DNA of 64,000 nucleotides from Balaenoptera acutorostrata (Eukaryota > Chordata > Mammalia > Artiodactyla > Balaenopteridae): contig NC_080067.1 in NCBI RefSeq assembly GCF_949987535.1, forward strand, positions 43,026,910 through 43,090,909, in the 5' to 3' direction. Numbering within the stretch: position 1 is the first letter of the stretch; the number at the start of each line of letters is the position of its first letter. The position numbers and the translations under genes are program-made. Below the pieces are notes generated by a model. The model was not told the origin of the DNA. It saw only the letters and a list, made by a program, of their open reading frames with translations, and did not search any database. Positions 1 to 10,427 of the stretch are shown here, in pieces.

Positions 1-880
1 AGACCTCTAAGTGATATGATAGGACATGTGTCTTTTCCTTTATCACTTACCACAAGTTGCGTGATTAGTTGTAGACTCACCTATGGTGTTGCAAATGGCA
101 TTGTTTCATTTTTTTGCTAGCTAATATTCCATCTGGACATATAGCAGTTCTTCTATGTCCACCCATCTGTTGGTGAACTTTTTGGTTACTTCCATATCTT
201 GGCTAGAGTCATACTGTGCAGTGCAGATTTGCCTGCCTGTGTCTTTCCAATTCTGTCTTCTGAGGTTCTAGGTCCAGGAATGGGCCTGCTGGATCATTTG
301 GTAGCTCAATGTTTACCTTTTAAAGGCACCTCCATTCTGTTCTCATTAGTGGCTCTTTCCAGGTTTCGTCCCTCTTAAAGTGGAGAGTATGCATTTCTCC
401 ACAACACCTTCAGCATGTATTGTTTATAGTTGACTTGCTGATGGTTATTCTGACTGATGTGAGCTGATACCTCTTTGTGGTTGAATTTGCATGTGTCTCA
501 TATTCCGTTGAAATTGAGCTTTAAGACATGTTCTTTTTATTTTTCCAAGTGTGATTACAGCTTAGTTCTTCAAAGTGTTTTCTTAAAGTATGTGTCACAA
601 TTTGAAATGTTTTGGCAATTCCCTTCCTGAAGACATTTTGAGGGCAGGTTTCAGTTACAGCCCTGCAGTAGCTGTTCATATGAAGTGACCATTAGCACAG
701 GCTTTAACGCTGCTTTTGTAGGTAATGGCCAGAGGGCGGCATCCTTTCTACGTTCCCCACTCTGGAAACTAGGGAAACAGACCTCCCGGCCAGTGGTGTT
801 CCTCGCTTATTAATTAGAGTGGAATGTGCCCGGATAAACCCACAAAAGCTGATGTCTCTTACTTTCATTTGTTATTTAAT
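1..880. repeat. First copy of a 2317-bp direct duplication
   Basis: Bases 1-880 recur at 2318-3197 with a constant offset of 2317 bp and only scattered substitutions by eye. Shared landmarks include CCTCTAAGTG at 4 and 2321 and the core TTACAG at 655 and 2972. The repeat covers an L1 3' segment and the following core, so it is a two-monomer higher-order unit of the diverged satellite. The second copy stops abruptly at about 3197, where an L1 5' UTR fragment begins. The first copy may start before the window. Confidence 0.9.
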
Positions 881-1023
881 TTTAATTTATATTTTTTATT
901 GGAGTAATATTCCAATGTGTACATGGAGCACTTCTTCTTGGTGCATTCCTCTGTTGATGGACATTTTCGTTGCTTCCAAGTGTTGGCTATGAGAAACATT
1001 GCTGGAGTGTAGGACTGCCTTCC

Positions 1024-1035
1024 TGTGACTTTTTG
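1024..1035. repeat. Left target-site duplication of the antisense SINE
   Basis: TGTGACTTTTTG matches TGTGAATTTTTG at 1321-1332 with one mismatch. Removing the SINE and one copy restores continuity of the L1 segment. Confidence 0.7.
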
Positions 1036-1320
1036 TTTTCAATTTCATTTATTTAATTTTGGATGTGTTGGCTCTTTGTGAGGGCTTTCTCTAGTTGCGG
1101 CAAGCGGGGGACACTCTTCATCGCGTTGTGCGGGCTTTTCACTGTCGCGGCCTCTCTTGTTCCGGAGCACAAGCTCCAGACGCGCAAGCTCACTAGTTGT
1201 GGCTCACGGGCTTAGTTACTCCGCGGCATGTGGGATCTTCCCAGACCAGGGCCCGAACCCGTGTCCCCTGCATTGGCAGGCAGATTCTGAACCACTACGC
1301 CACCAGGGAGACCCCCAGCA
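1036..1320 (-). mobile_element. CHR-family tRNA-derived SINE, antisense
   Basis: Read on the minus strand, this element starts near 1316 with the typical CTCCCTGGTGGCG head and carries an intact-looking A box (1292-1302) and a B box GGTTCGGGCCC (1249-1259). It runs through the body common to CHR SINEs and ends in an A/T-rich tail at about 1036-1058. A 12-bp direct repeat with one mismatch flanks it (1024-1035 and 1321-1332), as expected for L1-driven retrotransposition. The insertion splits an L1 3' segment of the satellite. It is diverged from the consensus as I remember it, so it is not a recent insert. CHR SINEs are limited to cetaceans, hippos and ruminants, which makes this a lineage marker. 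Confidence 0.93.
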
Positions 1321-1332
1321 TGTGAATTTTTG
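1321..1332. repeat. Right target-site duplication of the antisense SINE
   Basis: This is the partner of 1024-1035, with one mismatch in twelve bases. It lies immediately beyond the SINE head. Confidence 0.7.
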
Positions 1333-1430
1333 ATTCTCATTTTCTCAGGGTATAGGCCCAGCAGTGGGTGTGATTGATTGACTGGTAGCTCAATGTTTCC
1401 CTTTTTAAAGCACCTCCATTGTGTTTTCAT
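1326..1430 (-). pseudogene. Relic of the L1 ORF2p C-terminus
   Basis: The minus-strand translation contains QWRCFKKGNIELPV followed by PLLGLYPEK. These correspond to the VWRFLKKLKIELP and PLLGIYPEK stretches near the C-terminus of L1 ORF2p. It is one of the clearest coding relics in the window and fixes the orientation of the L1 part of the satellite (sense on minus). The reading frame is soon lost into the SINE. Equivalent but more frame-shifted relics occur in every monomer, for example around 15950-16117, where GLYPKKTRIGK is visible. No domain survives and no product is expected. Confidence 0.75.
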
Positions 1431-1826
1431 TAGTGGCTCTTACCACGTCCCCCTTAGAACCGAGGGTACGCATTTCTCCAAAATCCCTTCAGCATGTATT
1501 GTTTGCAGCTTTTTGCTAATGACCATTCTGACTGCTGTGAGCTGATAGGGTTTTGTAATTTGGGTTTTCATGTCTTTAAAAATTCCTAAAGTTCATCATT
1601 TTTCCATGCCTTTTACTTTTCTTTTAAAAAAAAACAAAGAAAATAGTGTGAGTACAGGATACGTCTTGAGATTGTCTTCTCGGAAGTTTGCCCTTTTTTG
1701 AAGTTTTTGGTCGATTTTTGACCCCAGGATTTATTTGGAGGGCACTTGTCATTTACAGAACTGCAAGTTTGGTGACTATTCAGTGACCTTTAGCAATGGG
1801 TTTAAAGCTGCTGTTGTGGGAACCGG

Positions 1827-1840
1827 CCACTAGGAGGCAG
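1827..1840 (+). promoter_or_regulatory. CTCF-like motif in a satellite core (tentative)
   Basis: CCACTAGGAGGCAG differs at one position from the CTCF consensus as I know it (CCASYAGRKGGCRS). It lies in the non-L1 core. Later cores have weaker versions at the same place, such as CCACAAGGCGGCAG in S and B cores and CCTTAGGATGGCAG in A cores. No binding can be claimed from sequence alone. Confidence 0.3.
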
Positions 1841-2317
1841 CATTTCTCCATTCCCAAATCTGGGTACTAGGGCAGCAGAGCCTTAATGGAAGTGGTGTTG
1901 TAGGTTGTAAATTAGAATGGAATGTTCCAGGAAAAAGCATTTTAAGTTTATGTCTTATTACTTCTGGTTCGTATTTTTACCTTAATTTTTATTTTTTATC
2001 ACAGTAAATTTGTTTACAATGTTTTGTGTGTTCTAGGTGTGCAAGTTGTGGTTCTTTCACACATATACATATATCTATTCTTCTTCGGATCCTTTTCCCA
2101 TGTAGGTTATGATACAATGTTGAGTAGTGTTCTCTTGGTATTCCATAGGTCTTTGGTGATTATATATTTCACATGTGTTTGTATATCTCTGTTAAGCCCA
2201 ATGTCGTAATGTATCCAATCCTCACACTTTTCCATTTTGTGAACCATAAGATTGTCTAATGAATCTATGATTGCCTTTCTCTGTGGAAATATCTTCATTG
2301 GTATCAGTTTTTAGGTG

Positions 2318-3197
2318 ATACCTCTAAGTGATATGATAGGACATGTGTCTTTCGCTTTCTCACTTACCACAAGTTGTGTGATTACTTGTAGACTCACCTA
2401 TGGTGCTGCAAATGGCATTGTTTCATTTTTTCGCTAGCTAATATTCCATCTCGACATGTAGCAGTTCTTCTATGTCCTCCCATCTGTTGGTGAACTTTTT
2501 GGTTACTTCCATATCTTGGCTAGAGTCATACTGTGCAGTGCAGATTTGCCTGCCTGTGTCTTTCCAATTCTGTCTTCTGAGGTTCTAGGTCCAGGAATGG
2601 GCCTGCTGGATCATTTGGTAGCTCAATGTTTACCTTTTAAAGGCACCTCCATTCTGTTCTCATTAGTGGCTCTTTCCAGGTTTCGTCCCTCTTAAAGTTG
2701 AGGGTTTCCATTTCACTACAACACCTTCAGCATTTATTGTTTATAGTTGACTTGCTGATGGTTATTCTGACTGATGTGAGCTGATACCTCTTTGTGGTTG
2801 AATTTGCATGTGTCTCATAATCCGTTGAAATTGAGCTTTAAGACATGTCCTTTTTATTTTTCAAAGTGTGATTACAGCTTAGTTCTTCAAAGTGTTTTCT
2901 TAAAGTATGTGTCACAATTTGAAATGTTTTGGCCATTCCCTCCCTCAAGACATTTTGAGGGCAGGTTTCAGTTACAGCCGTGCAGTAGTTGTTCATATGA
3001 AGTGACCATTAGCACAGGCTTTAAAGCTGCTTTTGCAGGTAATGGCCAGAGGGTGGCATCCTTTCTACGTTCCCCACTCTGGAAACTAGGGAAACAGACC
3101 TCCCGTCCAGTGGTGTTCCTCGCTTATAAATTAGAGTGGAATGTGCCCGGATTAACCCACAAAAGCTGATGTCTCCTTACTTTCATTTGTTATTTAA
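2318..3197. repeat. Second copy of the 2317-bp direct duplication
   Basis: This is the partner of bases 1-880. It contains an open frame at 2792-3169 that is not convincing as a gene: the frame crosses the L1/core join, and the equivalent stretch of the first copy carries a stop (TTATTAATT at about 807 against TTATAAATT at 3124). The copy ends at a sharp join to GC-rich L1 5' UTR sequence. Confidence 0.88.
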
Positions 3198-3714
3198 CCC
3201 TTCAGGCTGTGTTCATGCCACCAACCCCAGTCCTCTCCCTGCGATCCGAAGGAAGCCCTAGCCACAGCTCCCAGGCCCGCCCGCCCAGGCGAGGGAGCAG
3301 ATAAGCCTCTTGGGCTGGTGAGTGCTGGTCAGCACCGCTCCTCTGTGCAGGAATCTCACCGCTTTGCCCTCCGCACCCCTGTGGCTGCGCTCTCCTCCAT
3401 GGCTCCAAAGCTTTCCCCCTCTGCCACCCGCAGTCTCTGCCCGTGAAGGGGCTTCCTAGTGCGTGGAAACTTTCCTCCTTCACAGCTCCGTCCCACTGGT
3501 GCAGGTCCCGTCCCTATTCTTTTGTCTCTGTTACTTCTTTTTTCTCTTGCCCTACGCAGGTGCGTGGGAAGTTTCTTGCCTTTTGGGAGGTCTGACGTCT
3601 TCTGCCAGTGTTCAGTGGGTGTTCTGTAGGAGCAGTTCCACGTGTAGATGTATTTCTACTGTATATGTGGGAAGGAAGGTGGTCTCCCTGTCATATCCTT
3701 CTGCCATCTTGCCC
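3198..3714 (-). mobile_element. L1 5' UTR fragment, antisense
   Basis: This is a GC-rich island in an AT-rich array. Read on the minus strand it begins near 3713 with GGCAAGATGGCAGAAGG, the conserved start of cetartiodactyl L1 elements including the YY1-type AAGATGGC (3703-3710). It continues through the 5' UTR to about 3198, where it stops in mid-UTR against the core that ends at 3197. No ORF1 or ORF2 sequence is attached. It occupies the slot between two satellite cores that holds an L1 3' end in all other monomers. The L1 assignment is by recall of carnivore and cetartiodactyl L1 5' UTRs. Minus- and plus-strand open frames here (3202-3483, 3463-3777) are UTR sequence and not genes. Confidence 0.85.
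3703..3710 (-). promoter_or_regulatory. YY1-like motif at the L1 5' end
   Basis: On the minus strand this reads AAGATGGC, a few bases inside the L1 start. In active L1 elements this site positions transcription initiation. Here it is attached only to a UTR fragment, so transcription would run leftward into satellite DNA. Function is inferred and untested. Confidence 0.55.
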
Positions 3715-6638
3715 CACCTCTCCCTCTTTTTTTTTCAAAGAGTGAGTACAACTTCCCTCTTCATACTGACTTCTTGAAAAATGTCTCATGTGTTGAATTT
3801 TCTTGCCTATTCCCTACCCCAGAGCATTTTTTGAGGTCAGGTGTCATTTACAGCCCTCCAGTCCTTGTGACTATTAAGCAACCATTAGCCCTGGGTTTAA
3901 AGCTTCTGTAGTGGGAAACAGCCACAAGGCAGCAGCATTATTACGTTCTCAACTCTTGTTAATAGGGCAACAGACTCTTCCTGCAGGTATTGTTTCGAGG
4001 TTGTAAATTAGAGTGCAATTTCCTGGGGCAAGGCCCCAGAAGGTTATGTCTCCTTATTTAAGTTTGTTTTTTAAATTTAATTTATAATTCTTATCAGAGT
4101 AAATTTGATTACAGTGTTCTGATTGGCTGTACAGAATCTGCTCAATGATTCATACATATGTCTGTTCATCTTCGGATCCTGTTACCATGTATGTTATTAC
4201 AGAATGTTGAGTAGACCTCCCTTGGTATTTGGTAGGTGTTTTGTCATTATATATTTATATGTATTGGTGATTATATAATTCATATACTTTATATGTTATA
4301 TGTTTATATACATTTTACATACATTAGTATATGTATGTTAGCCCCATAATCCTAATTTATCCATCCTCCCACCTTTTATTTTGGTTAACTATTAGTTTGT
4401 TTTATAAGTCTGTAAGTGTCTTTTTTCGTGGAAATATGTTCATTGGTAGCAATCTAAGACAACATATATAAATGATATCATAGGATATTTGTCATTCCCT
4501 TTTGACTTACTTAACCAAATATGATTATTTCTAGGCTCATCTGTAGTCCTGAAAATAGCATTGTGCATTTTTTTCCCAAGGCTACTATTCCATTCAGTCC
4601 ATATAGCACTTCTTCTTTTCCATTCATCTGTTATGGACCTTTTTTTTGCTTCCCTGTCTTGGCTATTTCAATATTGCTGCAGTGCATATTTTCCTGCCTC
4701 TGTCTTTCCGATTCTGGTGGTCTTAGGTTATAGGCCGAAAAGGTGCCCTGCCGCATCATATGGTGGCTCAATTTTAACCTTTCAAAGCAGCTCCATTCAG
4801 TTTTCATTAGTGCTGTTACCAGTTTACATCCCACCAGCAGCTAGAATGTACACAGTTCTCTAAAACCCCTTCAGCATTTATAGTGTGTAGACTTTTTGCA
4901 GATGGTCATTTGACTGGTGTGAGCTGAAACCGTTTTGGAGGTTGGATTTGCATGTGGCTAATAATTCCTTATACTGAGCTTTAGGCATGTCCTGTTTTTC
5001 TTTTCCTTTTTTTTTTTAAAGATTCAGTACAACTTCACTCTTCATATTGACTTCTTGCAAAATTTGTCATGTTTTGAATTTTCTTGCCTATTCCCTACCC
5101 CAGGGTATTTTTTGACGGCAGGTGTCATTTACAGCGCTGAAGTCCTTGTGACTATTAAGCAAGCATTAGCACTGGGTTTAAAGTTGCTGTTGTGGGAAAT
5201 AGCCACAAGGCGGCAGTATTATTACGTTCTCATCTCTTGTTACTAGGGCAAAAGAGTTTTCCTGGATGTAGTGTTCCAAGGTTGTAAATTAGAGTGGAAT
5301 GTGCTTGGACAAGCCCCCAGAAGGTTATGTCTCCTTACTTATGTTTGTTTTTTAAATTTAATTTATATTTCTTATTGGAGAAAATTTGATTAGAGTGTTG
5401 CGTTTGTCTGGCTGTACAGAATCTGCTCAATGATTCATACATATGTCTGTTCATCTTCAGATCCTGTTACCGTGTATGATATTACAGAATGTTGAGTAGA
5501 CCTACGTTGGTACTTGGTAGGTGTTTTGTCATTATGTTTTATATGTACTGGTGATTATATAATTCATATAGTTTATACGTTATATGTTTATATACATTTA
5601 ACATACATTAGTATATGTATGTTAGCCTCATAATCCTAATTTATCCATCCTCCCACCTTTCATTTTGGTTAACCATTACTTTGTTTTATAAGTCTGTGAG
5701 TGTCATTTCTGTGGAAATAGGTTCAATGGTAGCAATCTTAGGATAACATGTATAAGTGATATCATAGGATATTTTTTATTCTCTTCTGACTTACTTAACC
5801 TAATATGATTATTTCTAGGCTCATCTGCAGTCCTGAAAATGGCACTGTTGATTTTTTTCCTGAGGCTACTACTCCATTCGGTGCCTATACCACTTCTTCC
5901 TTGTTCATTTATATGTTGATGGATATTTTGTTTGCTTGCATGTCTTGCCTATTGTAAATATTGCTGCAGTGCATGTTTGCCTGTCTGTGCCATTCCGATT
6001 CTGGTCTTCTTAGGGTATAGGCCCATTAGGCGATTGGCCACATCATATGGTACCTCAATTTTTACCTTTTAAATGCAGCTCCATTCTGTTCATATGATTA
6101 GCTCTTACCAATTTACATCCAACCAACAGCATAGTGGGTATGCCTTTCTCCACTAACCCGTCAGCATTCATTGTTTGTAGACTTTTTACGGATGGCATTT
6201 TGAATATTGGGTGGCGAAGTCCTTTTGTAGTTTGGATTTGCATCCAACCTATAATTCCTAATATTGAGCTTTTATCCATGTTCTTCTTTGTTTTAAATAA
6301 CAGAGTGAGTAACACTTACATCTTCAAACTGTTTTCTTGAAAAGTTTTCCGTGTTGTGAACTTTTTTAGCAATTCCCTACCCCAGGACATTTTTTGAGGG
6401 CATGAGTCATTTACAGCCCTGCAGTCCTTGTGAATATTAGTGACCATTAGCAGTAGATGTAAAGCTGCTATTTAAGGAAACGGCCTTAGGATGGCAGCAT
6501 TTCTACGTTGCCAACACTGCTTGCTATGGAAACAGAACCCTGCTGCAACTTGTGCTTTTAGGTTGCAGATTAGAGTGGAATGTGCCAGGACAAACCCCCA
6601 TAAGTTTTAGCCTCCTTAATTCTTGTTTGTGTCTTTAA
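3715..6638 (-). repeat. HOR unit 0: S-B-A trimer lacking the L1 part of S
   Basis: The cores at 3848 (S), 5129 (B) and 6411 (A) make up the unit. The S core shares CCCTCCAGTCC with the S core at 7629. In place of the L1 3' segment that should precede it stands the L1 5' UTR fragment at 3198-3714. Otherwise the unit parallels HOR unit 1. Confidence 0.85.
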
Positions 6639-8019
6639 GTTGTAGTTTTTATCAGAGCAAATTTGATTGAAAAATGTCTTTTGTTCTAGGTGTACAGAAT
6701 CTTGTTCATTTACACATATACATATATCTATTGATCTTTGGGTCCTTTTCCATATAGTTTATTACAGAGTGATGAGTAGACCACTCTTGGAATTCCATAG
6801 GTCTTTGGGGATGATACATTTTGTATGTATTAGTATATGTTTGTTAACTCCAATATCCTAATTTCTCCATTCCTCACACCTTTTCTTTGGGTTAACCATA
6901 AATTTTTCTTCTCAATCTGAGATTGTCTTTCTCTGTGGAAATATGTTCATTTTTATGAATTTTCAGATGACATAAGTGATATCCTAGGACACTTGTCTTT
7001 CGTATTCTGGCTTACTTCATTTTGTGTGATTATCTCTAGGCTCATCTGTGGTGCTGCCTATGCCATTCTTTTTTTTTTCGTGGCTAATACTCCAATCTGT
7101 CCATACACCTCATCTTCTTTGTCGATTTATCTGTTTATGGACCTTTTCTTTGCTTCCGTGTCTTGGCTATTTCAATATTGCTGCAGTGCACATTTTCCTG
7201 CCTCTGTCTTTCCGATTCTGGTGGTCTTAGGTTATAAAGCCAAAAGGTGCCGTGCCGAATCATATGGTAGCTCAGTTTTTACCTTTTAAAGCAGCTCCAT
7301 TCAGTTTTCGTTAGTGCTGTTAGCACTTTCCATCCCACCAGCAGTAGAAGGTACGCAGTTCTCTAAAACCCCTTCAGCATTTAGAGTTTGTAGACTTTTT
7401 GCTGATGGTCATTGGACTGGTGTGAAGTGAAACCTTTTTGGAGGTTGGATTTGCATGTGGCTAGTACTTCCTTATACTGAGCTTTAGGCATGCCCTGTTT
7501 TTTCTTTTCCTTTTTTTAAAAGAGTGAGTACAACTTCCCTCTTCATATTGACTTCTTGAAAAATTTGTCATGTTTTTAATTTTCTTGCCTATTCCCTAAC
7601 CCAGGGCATTTTTTGCGGGAAGGTGTCATTTACAGCCCTCCAGTCCTTGTGACTATTAAGCAACCATTAGCACTGGGTTTAAAGCTTCTGTAGTGGGAAA
7701 CAGCCACAAGGCGGAAGCATTATTACGTTCTCAACTCTTCTTACTAGGGCAACAGAGTCTTCCTGGATGTAGTGTTCCAATGTTGGAAATTAGAGTGGAA
7801 TGTGCAGGGAAAAGCCCCCAGAAGTTTATATCTTCTTACTTATGTTTGTTTTTTAAATTTAATTTATATTTCTTATCGCAGTAAATTTGGTTAGAGTGTT
7901 GTGATTGTCTGGCTGTACAGAATCTGCTCAATGATTCATACATATGTCTGTTCATCTTCGGATCCTGTTACCATGTATGTTTTTACAGAATGTTGAGTAG
8001 ACCTCCCTTGGTATTTGGT

Positions 8020-8125
8020 AGGTGTTTTGTCATTATATATTTTATATGTATTGGTGATTATATAATTCATATACTTTATATGTTATATGTTTATATACAT
8101 TTTACATACATTAGTATATGTATGT
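8020..8125. repeat. AT-rich expansion inside the L1 3' UTR part (reference copy)
   Basis: TATAT-, TTATATG- and ACATA-type words fill this stretch. Compared with S-type segments (for example 6795-6850) it is about 60 bp longer. The expansion is present in B and A type L1 segments and absent from S segments, which explains the 1.28 versus 1.22 kb monomer lengths. It is low-complexity and likely to be unstable. Confidence 0.75.
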
Positions 8126-8794
8126 TAGCCCCATAATCCTAATTTATCCATCCTCCCACCTTTCATTTTGGTTAACCATTAGTTTGTTTTATAAGTCTGT
8201 GAGTGTCTTTTTCGGTGGAAATATGTTCATTGGTAGCAATCTAAGACAAGATGTATAAATGATATCATAGGATATTTGTCATTCCCTTTTGACTTACTTA
8301 ACCAAATAGGATTATTTCTAGGCTCATCTGTAGTCCTGAAAATGGCATTGTGCATTTTTTCCCCAAGGCTACTGTTCCATTCAGTCCATATAGCACTTCT
8401 TCTTTTCCATTCATCTGTTTATGGACCTTTTTTTTGCTTCCCTGTCTTGGCTATTTCAATATTGCTGCAGTGCATATTTTCCTGCCTCTGTCTTTCCGAT
8501 TCTGGTGGTCTTAGGTTATAGGCCGAAAAGGTGCCCTGCCGCATCATATGGTGGCTCAATTTTAACCTTTCAAAGCAGCTCCATTCAGTTTTCATTAGTG
8601 CTGTTACCAGTTTACATCCCACCAGCAGCTAGAAGGTACACAGTTCTCTAAAAGCCCTGCAGAATTTATAGTTTGTAGACTTTTTGCGGATGGTCATTTG
8701 ACTGGTGTGAGCTGAAACCTTTTTGGAGGTTGGATTTGCATGTGGCTAATAATTCCTTATACTGAGCTTCAGGCATGTCCATTTTTTCTTTACC

Positions 8795-9135
8795 TTTTTT
8801 TTTAAAGATTCAGTACAACTTCCCTCTTCATATTGACTTCTTGCAAAATTTGTCATGTTTTGAATTTTCTTGCCTATTCCCTACCCCAGGGCATTTTTTG
8901 ACGGCAGGTGTCATTTACAGCACTGCAGTCCTTGTGACTATTAAGCAAGCATTAGCACTGGGTTTAAAGTTGCTGTTGTGGGAAATAGCCACAAGGCGGC
9001 AGTATTATTACGTTCTCATCTCTTGTTACTAGGGCAACAGAGTTTTCCTGGATGTAGTGTTCCAAGGTTGTAAATTAGAGTGGAATGTGCTTGGACAAGC
9101 CCCCAGAAGGTTATGTCTCCTTACTTATGTTTGTT
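8795..9135. repeat. Reference copy of the non-L1 satellite core
   Basis: This segment separates successive L1 3' ends. It begins after a T-rich tract with GATTCAGTACAACTTCCC, passes the most conserved stretch GTGTCATTTACAGCACTGCAGTCC, then GCCACAAGGCGGCAG, and ends at ATGTCTCCTTACTTATG before the L1 poly-T. I do not recognise it as any known transposon or gene. It is present in every monomer of the window, including the diverged copies at 1-3197. It may be the ancestral host sequence into which an L1 inserted before amplification. Confidence 0.75.
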
Positions 9136-10427
9136 TTTTAAATTTAATTTATATTTCCTATCGGAGAAAATTTGATTAGAGTGTTGAGATTGTCTGGGTG
9201 TACAGAATCTGCTCAATGATTCATACATATGTCTGTTCATCTTTGGATCCTGTTACCATGTATGTTATTACAGAATGTTGAGTAGACGTCCCTTGGTATT
9301 TGGTAGGTGTTTTGTCATTATATATTTTATATGTATTGGTTATTATATAATTCATATAGTTTATATGTTATATGTTTATATACATTTAACATACATTAGG
9401 ATATGTATGTTAGCCCATAATACTAATTTATCCATCTTTCCACCTTTCATTTTGGTTAACCATTAGTTTGTTGTATAAGTCTGTGAGTGTCTTTCTCTGT
9501 GGAAATAGGTTCATTGGTAGCAATGTTAGGATAACATGTATAAATGGTATCATAGGATATTTGTCATTCTCTTCTGACTTACTTAACCTAATATGATTAT
9601 TTCTAGGCTCATCTGCAGTCCTGAAAATTGCACTGTTCATTTTTTTCCCGAGGCTACTATTCCATTCGGTACGAATGCCGCTTCTTCCTTATCCATTTAT
9701 ATGTTGATGGACATTTTGTTTGCTTGCATGTCTTGCCTATTGTAAATATTGCTGCAGTACATGTTTGCCTGTCTGTGCCTTTCCGATTCTGGTCTTCTTA
9801 GGGTATAGGCCCTTTAGGGTATCGTCCACATCATATGGTACTTAGTTTTTAACTTTTAAATGCAGCTCCATTCTGTTCTCATGATTAGCTGTTACCAGTT
9901 TACATCCAACCAACAGCATAGTGGGTATGCCTTTCTCCACTAACCCGTCAGCATTCATTGTTTGTGGACGTTTTAAGGATGACATTTTGAATAATGGGTG
10001 GCGAAATCTTTTTGTAGTTTGGATTTGCATCCAACCAATAATTCCTGATAATGAGCTTTTATCCATGTTCTTCTTTGTTTTAAATAACAGAGTGAGTAAC
10101 ACTTACCTCTTCAAACTGTGCTCTTGAAAAGTTTTCCGTGTTGTGAACTTTTTTTGGCCATTCCCTACCGCAGGACATTTTTTGAGGGCATGAGTCATTT
10201 ACAGCCCTGCAGTCCTTGTGAATATTAGTGACCATTAACAGTAGATTTACAGCTGCTGTTTAAGGAAAAGGCCTTAGGATGGCAGCATTTCTACGTTGCC
10301 AACACTGCTTGCTAGGGAAACAGAACCTCGCTGCAAGTTGTGCTTTTAGGTTGCAGATTAGAGTGGATTGTGCCAGGACAAACCCCCATAAGTTTTAGCC
10401 TCCTTAATTCTTGTTTGTGTCTTTAAG

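Larger units (their letters stand above)
1..3197 (-). repeat. Divergent proximal part of the L1-derived satellite array
   Basis: This stretch contains the same alternation of antisense L1 3' end and non-L1 core as the main array, but is clearly diverged from it. Cores lie at about 526-870, 1640-1965 and 2855-3197. Between them are L1 segments that read as L1 ORF2 C-terminus and 3' UTR on the minus strand. The middle L1 segment has lost most of its 3' UTR: at about 900-930 the sequence jumps from the poly-T end straight to the sequence around the ORF2 C-terminus. It also carries a SINE. Core-to-core distances are 1098 and 1219 bp, compared with 1218-1286 bp later. Divergence at an array edge is usual for satellites. 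The L1 assignment is by recall of laurasiatherian L1 3' sequence and is strong; the subfamily is unknown. Confidence 0.85.
6639..10427 (-). repeat. HOR unit 1: complete S-B-A trimer, 3789 bp
   Basis: The unit starts at the TTGTAG of the short S-type L1 segment. Cores lie at 7629 (S), 8915 (B) and 10199 (A). The S segment lacks the AT-rich expansion that B and A segments have and reads closer to ordinary L1 3' UTR. It can serve as the reference unit of the array. Confidence 0.88.

Noticed and set aside
3202..3483. GC-rich open frame that could suggest a gene or CpG island promoter
   Set aside because: The sequence matches an L1 5' UTR as I remember it. Such UTRs are GC-rich without coding for protein.
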